A stretch of 10,592 nt of DNA from Bacteroidia bacterium (GTDB taxonomy: Bacteria > Bacteroidota > Bacteroidia > Flavobacteriales > Flavobacteriaceae), in contig JAHHLF010000345.1 of the NCBI GenBank assembly GCA_018679315.1, positions 1 through 10,592 of the forward strand, in the 5' to 3' direction. Shown piece by piece: positions 1 through 6,334 of this stretch. The notes below the pieces were generated by a model that saw only the letters and a list, made by a program, of their open reading frames with translations, did not search any database and had not been told where the DNA came from. Position numbers and translations under genes: made by a program. Each line of letters starts with the position of its first letter. Position 1 is the stretch's first letter.

Positions 1-2262
1 CATATAGGAAGTGAGTTCAAAATAGCATTTAGACAAGGACATCATACTATTGCTCATCAAGGCATTAAAAAAGGGAACCTCTCTATAAAGGGCTTTAAGG
101 TCTTCCATCCGGCCTTGCGCTTTCAGATCTTGTAATGCCGTGCCTATACCGTAATAGCCGGGGACATTTTGTTTTAACTGGCTCCAGGATCCCACAAAGG
201 AAATAGCCCGGAGATCTTTTAAAGTAAGCTCTTTCTTTTGACCCCGTTTTCCCGGCCTGCTGCCAATATTTGCCCGTTGGTAATAGGGCAGCGTACTCTT
301 TTTCTCCAGGTAAGAAATGAATTGCTCATGATTCTTCAGCTTGTTGTATTTCTCAAAACTCAATTCCGAAATTTCTTCCAGCAGCTTTCTGTTCTTTTCT
401 GATATGGTATTACTCCGATCATAGACCATTGAAGTAAGTCCGGCAGTAAGTAATTGCTCACTGTTATGAATGAATTGAGGTTCCGTACCATAGGTGCTCG
501 TAATGGTCTGACCTTGTATGGTCAACTGGATTTCATGATCGGCTACAGCCTCTGTTTGTGCCGCATAAAACCGATGTGTTTTACCACCTCCCCTTGCCGG
601 CGGTCCGCCGCGCCCATCAAAAAATATCGCCTTGACTTTATGGGCTTCACAGATCGCTGATAATCTTTCTTTTGTTTTCAGAATAGACCAGTTTGCTTTT
701 ACATAACCTCCATCTTTGGTTCCATCAGAAAAACCGAGCATCATGGTCTGAGCATGTTTCCGATTTGCAATATGTCGGCCATAAAGCGGTAAGTTAAATA
801 GGTTATCCATAATGTCTGCAGACTCTTCCATCCCCTTCATCGTCTCAAATAATGGAATAATATCAATTGGCAGATCTTTCAGGCTCCAGCCAGACCAACG
901 AAACAATCCCATCACGAACAAGACTGAAAGTTTATCTTCCGAATTGCTAATGATATACCGATTACATCCCTCTTCCCCATTCCGCTCCTGGATATATGAT
1001 AGTTGTGCAATGTTTTCGAGGGTGTCTTTGACCAGGGGATCATCAAAATCGGAGACATCAATTTTGAGCTCTTCCTCTAACAAGAGGTCTATCAGCTCAG
1101 ATTCTTCCAATTCGCTCAGTGAATTCTTGATCTTTCCGCATTTCTTAAGCACTTCTGTTACTACATGAAGATGCGCACCGTGATCCTGACGAATATCCAG
1201 AACGGCAAAATGGGTTTTAAAAATATCAACTTTATCCCTGAACTGATCCAATTCTCCTAAATACAAGCCATGATATTCTTCTATCAGGATCTTTCTGATC
1301 TCATCAAGGTTATTTTTTATATACCCATAGGAAATTATCTGCTCAGGATCGAACATGGCCTTATACAGTCTGTTTCTTAGTTCCTGCAACAGATCCTGTA
1401 CATTATTAAAGCTTAACTTTTGATGTAATCTCTTCAGGTCATTGTAATAACACTTCATCAGTGTCATGCGTAATTCGTCTGCTACCTGACGCGTGATCTC
1501 TGCCGTGACAAATGGGTTTCCGTCTCTGTCACCACCTGGCCAAAAGCCCAGTTTTATCAAGTCAAAATTGGAAAATGAAGGATCATCTACCGTCGATTTG
1601 ATATGCTGATAGAACTCTGCGATGGCATTGTAGTAAATATGCCTCAACATGTGAATTATGTTCTTGGCTTCATCGAGCGGGGTGGGTTTCTTCCTATTGA
1701 TCAAGGATGTAAGACCCAATTGTTGCAGGCACATGTCAATGCCATCTAGCTTGTCTTCCGGAATAAGAGACCGAAGCTCACGCATAATATCCAGGACTGC
1801 AGGTGTATAAAATTGTGTTGGGTGAGCTGTTAACACAATGCGGGCACTAAAGTTGGATAGTTTATCCAGGAATTGTTCCCACCTCTCATTTTTTTGCGCA
1901 AATTGAGTATAGTCTTTTATGGATAGGGAACCCGTATGTTCGTGCAATTTTGGAAAGGCAGCGTCCTCCACACTGTCATAAAGCACCACCTGTCGCTCAA
2001 CATATTGGATGATCTTGAACATGAAATCTATCTTTTCGATCTCTGTCCCGACTTCCGTAAATTGCTTGAAAAATGTATCCAAAATGGTCTCAGGATCCTT
2101 TCCTTCCGAAAGGCCTTTTTCACATTGCTGGAACATTAAAGGGATCAGCATTCCAACATTCTCAATTTCGCTATACGGCAAATTCAAGAACAGGCTGTTA
2201 TAGACCTTAAATTTCTTGCTAACCGTTTTTTCAAATTCTAATAATCGCTCTGTCTGGCTCAT
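1..2262 (-). CDS. ppc: phosphoenolpyruvate carboxylase, N-terminal 754 residues (cut by left window edge)
   Basis: PEP carboxylase makes oxaloacetate from PEP and bicarbonate, the main anaplerotic feed into the TCA cycle, in the cytosol. The open frame runs from ATG (MSQTERLLEF) to base 1 with no stop, so only the end is outside the window; about 90-100 C-terminal residues should be missing, judged from the family length of roughly 850-900. Signature motifs appear in the expected order: LTAHPTQ with catalytic His147; GGDRDGNP at residues 243-250; MMLGFSDGTKDGG at 507-519; the mobile-loop motif DGRGGPPARGGG at 549-560; and SRPGKR at 668-673. The PPARGGG variant replaces the enterobacterial SIGRGG type and, from memory, is usual in Bacteroidota enzymes. 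Nothing suggests a pseudogene. Upstream, a 7-of-8 match to TAnnTTTG (GATATTTG, minus strand, 2305-2312) could be the promoter, but no -33 TTG is at the right distance. The 94-bp gap to the next gene holds nothing else clear. Confidence 0.97.
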   Translation of the reverse strand, partial: MSQTERLLEFEKTVSKKFKVYNSLFLNLPYSEIENVGMLIPLMFQQCEKGLSEGKDPETILDTFFKQFTEVGTEIEKIDFMFKIIQYVERQVVLYDSVEDAAFPKLHEHTGSLSIKDYTQFAQKNERWEQFLDKLSNFSARIVLTAHPTQFYTPAVLDIMRELRSLIPEDKLDGIDMCLQQLGLTSLINRKKPTPLDEAKNIIHMLRHIYYNAIAEFYQHIKSTVDDPSFSNFDLIKLGFWPGGDRDGNPFVTAEITRQVADELRMTLMKCYYNDLKRLHQKLSFNNVQDLLQELRNRLYKAMFDPEQIISYGYIKNNLDEIRKILIEEYHGLYLGELDQFRDKVDIFKTHFAVLDIRQDHGAHLHVVTEVLKKCGKIKNSLSELEESELIDLLLEEELKIDVSDFDDPLVKDTLENIAQLSYIQERNGEEGCNRYIISNSEDKLSVLFVMGLFRWSGWSLKDLPIDIIPLFETMKGMEESADIMDNLFNLPLYGRHIANRKHAQTMMLGFSDGTKDGGYVKANWSILKTKERLSAICEAHKVKAIFFDGRGGPPARGGGKTHRFYAAQTEAVADHEIQLTIQGQTITSTYGTEPQFIHNSEQLLTAGLTSMVYDRSNTISEKNRKLLEEISELSFEKYNKLKNHEQFISYLEKKSTLPYYQRANIGSRPGKRGQKKELTLKDLRAISFVGSWSQLKQNVPGYYGIGTALQDLKAQGRMEDLKALYREVPFFNALMSNSMMSLSKCYFELTSYM

Positions 2263-2356
2263 TTCTTAGTATATTCTCAGCCTTTCTTTTAAAAAAGAGA
2301 AGAACAAATATCGTCATAAGACTGCTATGTTCCATTGTTATATCTCACTAAATTTA

Positions 2357-3043
2357 TCAGAAGAAACTTCGGTATTGCAAAACCCGAAAATCGATCGTAG
2401 TATATGACGGGTCTCTTTCCTTAGCCCGCTTGTATTCCGCTATGCTGCCTACTGCGCGATTAGCCGATCCTGAAGGCGCTGTAAGCGAAACCGTACGGAT
2501 GACTCTGATGCTATCTTCACCCGGTAGGTCAAATTGGTGGATCCTGGGTACCTTCTTATCTCTCGGGTTTAATGACAGCCCGTGTTCTTTTAGAAGTCTG
2601 CGGAACAAGTATTCGGGGCCATTCTTGCTATTTCCACCTGTAAAAAGTAAGGTATCTACATTCTTGTAAGCCTTCAAATATGCGAGTAGATCGCGCAGGA
2701 TTATATTCTGCATTCCGATATCTGAAGCGTCTACTTTAGTCCTATCTGCTCTATCAATAATATCACAAATCCCAATCTTCCGTTGCAATAGGAAATCCCT
2801 GCGCTGATGAACTGCTCTCTCTGAGGTTTCGAAAAGAAGTCCCAGTTCAAATATTCTATCGAGAATTCGCCATAGTTGTCCGTCCCGACTCCCATAGCAA
2901 AAATCGACATCCCCGGGTTTAAGGTCCCCGGTTGTAAATCTCGGCGGGGGTAATGTCCCTACTATTAATTTAGTTGCTTCCTTAAATAGAAAAGGGGGAT
3001 ACGGATGTACATGTTTAAAGAGTTTTGGTTTAATACCTGGCAT
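2357..3043 (-). CDS. uracil/hypoxanthine-DNA glycosylase superfamily protein (HDG/family-6-like)
   Basis: Predicted 228-residue cytosolic DNA-repair glycosylase of the UDG superfamily fold. The motif order fits: a beta-strand plus loop LIVGTLPPPRF (residues 26-36, motif A), FCYGSRDGQLWRIL (48-61; compare the FYYGHP-N-FW pattern of hypoxanthine-DNA glycosylases), GICDIIDRADRTKVDASD (91-108), LLFTGGNS (132-139), and SLTAPSGSANRA (186-197), which resembles the C-terminal motif B loop that enters the minor groove. These similarities are from recalled family patterns, not an alignment. The frame is open back to an ATG at 3091, but the 16 extra residues (rich in Cys, Phe and Met) precede the domain without resembling it, so I start at MPGIKPKLFK. 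A TATTTTTG box lies at 3054-3047, just upstream of this ATG. It is divergent from the bTHX gene. The substrate is unknown; the Asn expected in the YGHP-N-FW segment appears to be replaced (see findings). Confidence 0.75.
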   Translation of the reverse strand: MPGIKPKLFKHVHPYPPFLFKEATKLIVGTLPPPRFTTGDLKPGDVDFCYGSRDGQLWRILDRIFELGLLFETSERAVHQRRDFLLQRKIGICDIIDRADRTKVDASDIGMQNIILRDLLAYLKAYKNVDTLLFTGGNSKNGPEYLFRRLLKEHGLSLNPRDKKVPRIHQFDLPGEDSIRVIRTVSLTAPSGSANRAVGSIAEYKRAKERDPSYTTIDFRVLQYRSFF

Positions 3044-3084
3044 TTTCAAAAATAAACAAACCTTGCAATAGGACGTGAAATGCA

Positions 3085-3115
3085 TTGTCATTTAGCACGC
3101 AATTGCGTAGCTTTA
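3085..3115 (+). promoter_or_regulatory. candidate Bacteroidota promoter for the bTHX gene
   Basis: TTG at 3085-3087, then 20 bases, then TAGCTTTA at 3108-3115. The Bacteroidota consensus is TTG-N17-23-TAnnTTTG; this matches spacing and seven of eight -7 bases (the last G is A). A start about six bases downstream would give a leader of roughly 14 bases before the ATG at 3135. Inferred from motif match only. Confidence 0.4.
3097..3108. repeat. perfect 12-bp palindrome in the bTHX promoter spacer
   Basis: ACGCAATTGCGT is its own reverse complement. It sits between the candidate -33 and -7 elements of the bTHX promoter, within the intergenic region shared with the divergent glycosylase gene, a position where a dimeric repressor would act. 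A 12-bp palindrome is expected two or three times by chance in a window this size, so the position is the only support for function. Confidence 0.35.
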
Positions 3116-3134
3116 AAGAAATGTATTTCCACCC

Positions 3135-3266
3135 ATGGGAAAAGGCGACAAAAAAACAAAGAGAGGTAAAATAGCGAATAAGTCATACGGAGCCAGGCGG
3201 CCCAGGAAAACCAAGTCTGCTCCACCCCCTAAAAAAACTAAAAAGCGGGCAAAGAAAAAGGCTTAG
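3135..3266 (+). CDS. small ribosomal subunit protein bTHX (43 aa)
   Basis: A very short, strongly basic protein beginning MGKGDKKTKRGKIANKSYG and continuing with ARRPRK and a Lys-rich tail ending KKRAKKKA. The N-terminal GKGDKKT(K/R)RGKI...SYG.RRP(R/K) pattern is the hallmark of the bTHX (30S protein Thx) family, a peptide that binds the head of the small ribosomal subunit and is common in Bacteroidota. Lys and Arg make up nearly half of the chain. The Pro-rich hinge (SAPPP, residues 28-32) and Lys-rich tail go beyond the roughly 26-residue Thermus protein but fit longer Bacteroidota versions. A TTG-N20-TAGCTTTA promoter lies just upstream. The stop TAG overlaps the stop of the convergent lipoprotein gene by four bases (TTAG, 3263-3266). 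It is easily missed by annotation because of its length. Confidence 0.93.
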   Translation: MGKGDKKTKRGKIANKSYGARRPRKTKSAPPPKKTKKRAKKKA

Positions 3267-3628
3267 TCGATCACGAAATTTAGGAGCACTTCCCCCGTAT
3301 CACTCACATCCAGTTCATAGGTATAAAATCCAATTGGAAGTTCAGTTTCTCCAACAAAATCTATAGGCTGCAGGACATAGGTTTCTTCACCAGAGGTAAT
3401 CTGAATAAATGCATATTGATAGGCAGTCTCATAAATAAAATATTCAGAGAATGAGTCCGGTGTTACATTTAGATGTGGTTCAGGAGCCTCACCCACAATC
3501 ACCTCGTCAAAGATAATCGAGCTTACATTTTTAATTCGAAGATTTACTGCATCTACTTCATCGTCGCGGTCTGTACAGCTGATGCCGACTGTAGCCAACA
3601 CTGCGAGTACTAATACATACTTTTTCAT
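3263..3628 (-). CDS. putative small lipoprotein of unknown function (121 aa)
   Basis: The N-terminus MKKYVLVLAVLATVGISC is a typical type II signal peptide: two lysines, a hydrophobic stretch (residues 4-15) and a candidate lipobox ending in Cys18 (GISC; Gly at -3 is less usual than Leu or Val). The Cys is followed by TDRDDEVD; an acidic run directly after the lipidated Cys resembles the lipoprotein export signal that sends Bacteroidota lipoproteins to the cell surface. The mature part (about 103 residues) is acidic, with alternating hydrophobic segments (VNLRIKNVSSIIFDEVIVG, YAFIQITSGEETYVLQP, GFYTYELDVSD) that suggest a single beta-sandwich domain. I do not recognise the family. It lies 56 bp downstream of yaaA on the same strand, so read-through or co-transcription is possible, and it converges tail-to-tail with the bTHX gene. 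Confidence 0.8.
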   Translation of the reverse strand: MKKYVLVLAVLATVGISCTDRDDEVDAVNLRIKNVSSIIFDEVIVGEAPEPHLNVTPDSFSEYFIYETAYQYAFIQITSGEETYVLQPIDFVGETELPIGFYTYELDVSDTGEVLLNFVID

Positions 3629-3684
3629 CCGATTTTTACTAAGAAGATTCCGTAGTATGAGAACGGTTGCTTTTGAAAATTATT

Positions 3685-4446
3685 CTATCGGACAAAGACC
3701 GGACTCAGCGAATCTGCAGTATGTTCCTCTGAATAGGCATAGCCATCGTAGTTAAAGTTTTTAACCTCCTCCAGGGTATCCACATTGTGATCGAGTATAT
3801 AACGAAGCATTCGGCCCCTGGCTTTCTTGGCAAAGAAGCTCAGCACTTTTAATTGGCCTTTATTCCAATCCTTGAATACCGGTGTAACAACAGCAACCTT
3901 TAGAGTCTTCGTGTCAATAGCTTTAAAGTATTCATTACTTGCCAGATTGATAAATAGTTCATTTTCGTCTAACTGCTCATTAAGGGCTTGGGTAATCTTC
4001 TTTCTCCAGAACTCATAAAGGTTACGTTTCTTGTTGTAACGCAGCGAGGTGCCCATTTCGAGACGGTATGGCTGAATAAGATCAAGAGGTTTTAGAAGAC
4101 CATACAAGCCAGACAGGATTCGCAGGCGATCTTGCATTTGGTCTATTTGATCTGTGGACAGTGTAAAAGGGTCCAGGCCCAGATATACATCACCAGTAAA
4201 GGTGAAAACAGCTTGTCTCGCGTTCTCGGGTGTTAGGGGCAATTCGAAATCCTGATTGCGTTGCCAATTTAAATTAGCCAGGGATTCTGAGATTCCCATT
4301 AATCGGGCTAAAGACCTGGGGTTTTTCTTAGAAAGGACAGTGTTGAGCTTTTCCGCCTCTTCAAGAAACTGTGGTTGTGATTGTTTGTTGGTGGGAACGG
4401 TCCGCTCCAAATCCAAAGACTTGGCGGGAGAAATCACAATTTTCAT
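3685..4446 (-). CDS. yaaA: peroxide stress protein YaaA (DUF328 family)
   Basis: A 253-residue cytosolic protein matching E. coli YaaA (258 aa) over its full length. Family signatures are the N-terminal ISPAKSLD (residues 5-12), FTGDVYLGLD (83-92), RILSGLYGLLKPLDLIQPYR (109-128) followed by LEMGT, LASNEYFK (168-175), FFAKKARG (204-211) with RYI soon after, and GYAYSEE near the C-terminus. In E. coli the protein limits intracellular free iron and oxidative DNA damage during hydrogen peroxide stress, and the fold contains a helix-hairpin-helix-like DNA-binding element; function here is by homology. The start MKIVISPAKS is the canonical one for the family. Upstream (4464-4507) is a dense group of inverted repeats that could be a regulatory site. 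It follows rluD by 117 bp on the same strand, so it probably has its own promoter, although no good TAnnTTTG box is visible. Confidence 0.96.
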   Translation of the reverse strand: MKIVISPAKSLDLERTVPTNKQSQPQFLEEAEKLNTVLSKKNPRSLARLMGISESLANLNWQRNQDFELPLTPENARQAVFTFTGDVYLGLDPFTLSTDQIDQMQDRLRILSGLYGLLKPLDLIQPYRLEMGTSLRYNKKRNLYEFWRKKITQALNEQLDENELFINLASNEYFKAIDTKTLKVAVVTPVFKDWNKGQLKVLSFFAKKARGRMLRYILDHNVDTLEEVKNFNYDGYAYSEEHTADSLSPVFVR

Positions 4447-4463
4447 CGGTTAATGGTTTTAAG

Positions 4464-4507
4464 TTCAAGTTTACCTTGAATTCCGGTAAAAATAAGTATC
4501 AAATACT
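4464..4507. repeat. three adjacent or overlapping inverted repeats upstream of yaaA
   Basis: TTCAAG (4464-4469) pairs with CTTGAA (4475-4480); TTTACC (4470-4475) pairs with GGTAAA (4485-4490); AGTAT (4495-4499) pairs with ATACT (4503-4507). All arms match perfectly. The first two share base 4475 and interleave, so as RNA hairpins they would exclude each other; as DNA they could be operator half-sites. They lie 18-61 bases upstream of the yaaA start. The repeats are visible; any function is inference. Confidence 0.4.
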
Positions 4508-4563
4508 ATGTATGCATAATAAACGATTTTAGTTTTTGATAATAGTATAATATATACCTATAA

Positions 4564-5589
4564 TTACTGAGAATGTGACGAATAGCCTCGCCACTTTGCA
4601 ATACAGTTCTCAAAATCCTGAGGGATCGGAGCTGTAAATTCCATGAATTCTCCAGTCTTTGGATGGGTAAAGCCAAGCGTATGTGCGTGCAAAGCTTGTC
4701 TTGGCAATACTTTAAAAGCATTTTCTACGAACTGGCGGTATTTCGTGAAAACTGTCCCTTTCAAAATGGCATCTCCCCCATATCGCGAATCATTGAAGAG
4801 GGTATGGCCGATATGTTTCATGTGCACGCGTATTTGATGGGTTCTCCCGGTTTCGAGATGGCATCGGATCAAAGTCACATAGCCAAGACGCTCAATGACC
4901 TCATAATGTGTAACCGCATGTTTTCCTTCAGTTCCATCTGCAAATACCTGCATCTGCAATCTGTTCTTTGGGTTCCTTCCGATATGCCCCTCAACAGTTC
5001 CCCGATCCTCTTTCAAGGAACCCCATACCAAAGCTACATAGGTGCGAGTGCTAGTCTTCAGAAAGAATTGCTCTGCCAGCTTAGACATGGCTTCCTCTGT
5101 TTTGGCTATTACCAGGAGTCCGCTTGTGTCCTTGTCAATCCTGTGCACCAGACCTGGTCTCTTATCGCTATTAAGCGGCAGGTTTTCAAAATGATGAACC
5201 AAAGCATTTAATAAGGTACCCTGATAATTACCATGTCCAGGATGTACCACCATCCCGGCAGCTTTATTTACGACCAGCAACTCCTCATCTTCATAAACAA
5301 TATCGAGTGGAATATCTTCAGGTGTTAGCAAAAGTTCGTATGGCGGGTGCTCAAAGAGAACTTTTACCTCATCTCCAGGTTTCACTTTATAATTTTGCTT
5401 AACCGCGGATCCATTTACCCATATATGCCCTGCTTTAGCCGCTTGTTGAATTTTGTTCCGAGTGGCATTCTCAATAAAATTCATGAGGAATTTGTCTACC
5501 CGTAAGGGCTCCTGTCCGGAAGCGGCATGAAATACATAGTGCTCAAATAAAGAATCGTCTTGAGCTTCGGGCGACGGATTAGATTCCAT
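4564..5589 (-). CDS. rluD: RluD-type 23S rRNA pseudouridine synthase
   Basis: A 341-residue RluA/RluD-family enzyme that isomerises uridines in 23S rRNA (for RluD, in helix 69). An S4 RNA-binding domain occupies about residues 28-85 (LRVDKFL, KIQQAAKAGHIWVNG, YKVKPGDEV). The catalytic domain follows: ILVVNKAAGMVVHP-like segment (LLVVNKAAGMVVHPG, 104-118), HRIDKDTSGLLV (149-160) with catalytic Asp152, and LETGRTHQIRVH (245-256) ending in the conserved R-H-Q-I-R motif, then a usual C-terminal LHAHTLGFTHP. The frame extends 19 codons further upstream, but that would overlap the PASTA gene; MESNPSPEAQ starts two bases after the PASTA stop, so I use it. This tight spacing marks a PASTA-rluD operon. 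The length and S4 domain favour RluD over RluA or RluC, but the exact target uridines cannot be told from sequence. Confidence 0.95.
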   Translation of the reverse strand: MESNPSPEAQDDSLFEHYVFHAASGQEPLRVDKFLMNFIENATRNKIQQAAKAGHIWVNGSAVKQNYKVKPGDEVKVLFEHPPYELLLTPEDIPLDIVYEDEELLVVNKAAGMVVHPGHGNYQGTLLNALVHHFENLPLNSDKRPGLVHRIDKDTSGLLVIAKTEEAMSKLAEQFFLKTSTRTYVALVWGSLKEDRGTVEGHIGRNPKNRLQMQVFADGTEGKHAVTHYEVIERLGYVTLIRCHLETGRTHQIRVHMKHIGHTLFNDSRYGGDAILKGTVFTKYRQFVENAFKVLPRQALHAHTLGFTHPKTGEFMEFTAPIPQDFENCIAKWRGYSSHSQ

Positions 5590-5591
5590 GA

Positions 5592-6179
5592 CTATTGGGA
5601 GTCGGCTTTGATCTGTGCTCTTGACGGAATGACGCCATTTCCACAAACCAATTCTATCTTTGAAGTTTTAGGCACTTTGTCGCCTTCATTGATACGTTTG
5701 CCCTTATACTTTATGTAGTAGACCATATCTTTTCCCAATTGGTCAATATAGGTCACTCTTGCTACATCGAGACCTACGGCTCTGAGCATGGAAGTGGCAT
5801 TACGCTGGGTGACCTGAATGATCTTGGGAACTGTCACTTTCTTGTAACCTGAGGGATTCACAGTTACATAGATCTTCCGATGTTTCTTGACTTTATTTCC
5901 TGCCGGCGGGTTTTGTTCGATAATTGAGAATCGGGGATAATCCGGGTTAAAATTGGCTGAATCTAAAACCTCATAGCGTAAATCCGCTTCCTCGATAACT
6001 TCCCGCATGTCCATAACCGATAGTTTTGCGAGATCAGGAACCTCTACAAAGTTGCCATGATGCGTGCTTTGTTTCAGCCATTGCAAAGCCAGTACAACTA
6101 TCACTATTCCAAATACAATTGCCACGGCAAGATTGACCAACAACGCTTTACTTTTAATGAATCGCCATAATTGCTTCAC
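5592..6179 (-). CDS. bitopic membrane protein with two PASTA domains
   Basis: A 195-residue protein with a short cytoplasmic N-terminus (MKQLWRFIKSK), one transmembrane helix at about residues 12-34 and a periplasmic part made of PASTA domains: the first about 44-108 (VEVPDL at the start, IIEQNPPAGNKV near the end), the second about 114-178 (VTVPKI at the start, then a more degenerate INEGDKVP). PASTA domains in Ser/Thr kinases and penicillin-binding proteins bind peptidoglycan fragments; here neither catalytic domain is present. The start is GTG; an in-frame TAA lies 18 bases upstream with no other start codon between, and the membrane helix follows at once, so GTG is well supported. A perfect TATCTTTG box lies just upstream. 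It is the first gene of an operon with rluD and is divergent from ddl, suggesting a cell-envelope role. I infer peptidoglycan sensing or scaffolding; no partner is evident. Confidence 0.92.
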   Translation of the reverse strand: MKQLWRFIKSKALLVNLAVAIVFGIVIVVLALQWLKQSTHHGNFVEVPDLAKLSVMDMREVIEEADLRYEVLDSANFNPDYPRFSIIEQNPPAGNKVKKHRKIYVTVNPSGYKKVTVPKIIQVTQRNATSMLRAVGLDVARVTYIDQLGKDMVYYIKYKGKRINEGDKVPKTSKIELVCGNGVIPSRAQIKADSQ

Positions 6180-6203
6180 GGACTTCGACTTTTTTTAGCG
6201 TGT

Positions 6204-6211
6204 CAAAGATA
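6204..6211 (-). promoter_or_regulatory. -7 promoter element for the PASTA-rluD operon
   Basis: On the minus strand this reads TATCTTTG, a perfect match to the Bacteroidota -7 consensus TAnnTTTG. Transcription would start near 6198, leaving a leader of about 18 bases before the GTG at 6179. No exact TTG is found at the -33 distance. The position fits well; the call rests on the motif alone. Confidence 0.45.
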
Positions 6212-6276
6212 TAAAATGGCAGGCTTATGACCTCTAAATCTTCGTTAAATGGAAGGATGGCATCACCGATTCTTTT

Positions 6277-6303
6277 TTGTTGTTAGCGAATTCTTGATAT
6301 TTG
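6277..6303 (+). promoter_or_regulatory. candidate promoter for ddl-coaD
   Basis: TTG at 6277-6279, 16 bases, then GATATTTG at 6296-6303 (seven of eight bases of TAnnTTTG). The spacer is one base shorter than the usual 17-23. The start would lie near 6309, giving a leader of about 25 bases. It is divergent from the PASTA-operon promoter about 65 bp away. Confidence 0.35.
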
Positions 6304-6334
6304 TTGCCGAAGGAGCAGTTAATCTCCAAAATAA

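Noticed and set aside
812..1168. 118-codon open frame on the plus strand opposite ppc
   Set aside because: The minus-strand frame encodes conserved PEP carboxylase here; the Ser-rich plus-strand translation looks like a shadow.
1..2262. Possibility that ppc is a truncated pseudogene
   Set aside because: The frame is intact to the window edge with all active-site motifs present; only the window boundary cuts it.
2281..2302. AT-rich imperfect hairpin upstream of ppc
   Set aside because: The stem is built of T and A runs with mismatches and has no defined role; such structures are expected by chance in AT-rich intergenic DNA.
3044..3091. Longer start for the DNA glycosylase
   Set aside because: The extra 16 residues do not look like part of the domain and would place the start next to the bTHX promoter; a TAnnTTTG box lies within this stretch.
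4663..5211. 182-codon open frame on the plus strand opposite rluD
   Set aside because: It is entirely antisense to a clearly conserved rluD, has a composition expected of a shadow frame and shows no recognisable motif.
5590..5646. Longer start for rluD, overlapping the PASTA gene
   Set aside because: The added residues are the PASTA coding region in another frame; the ATG two bases after the PASTA stop gives a normal RluD N-terminus.
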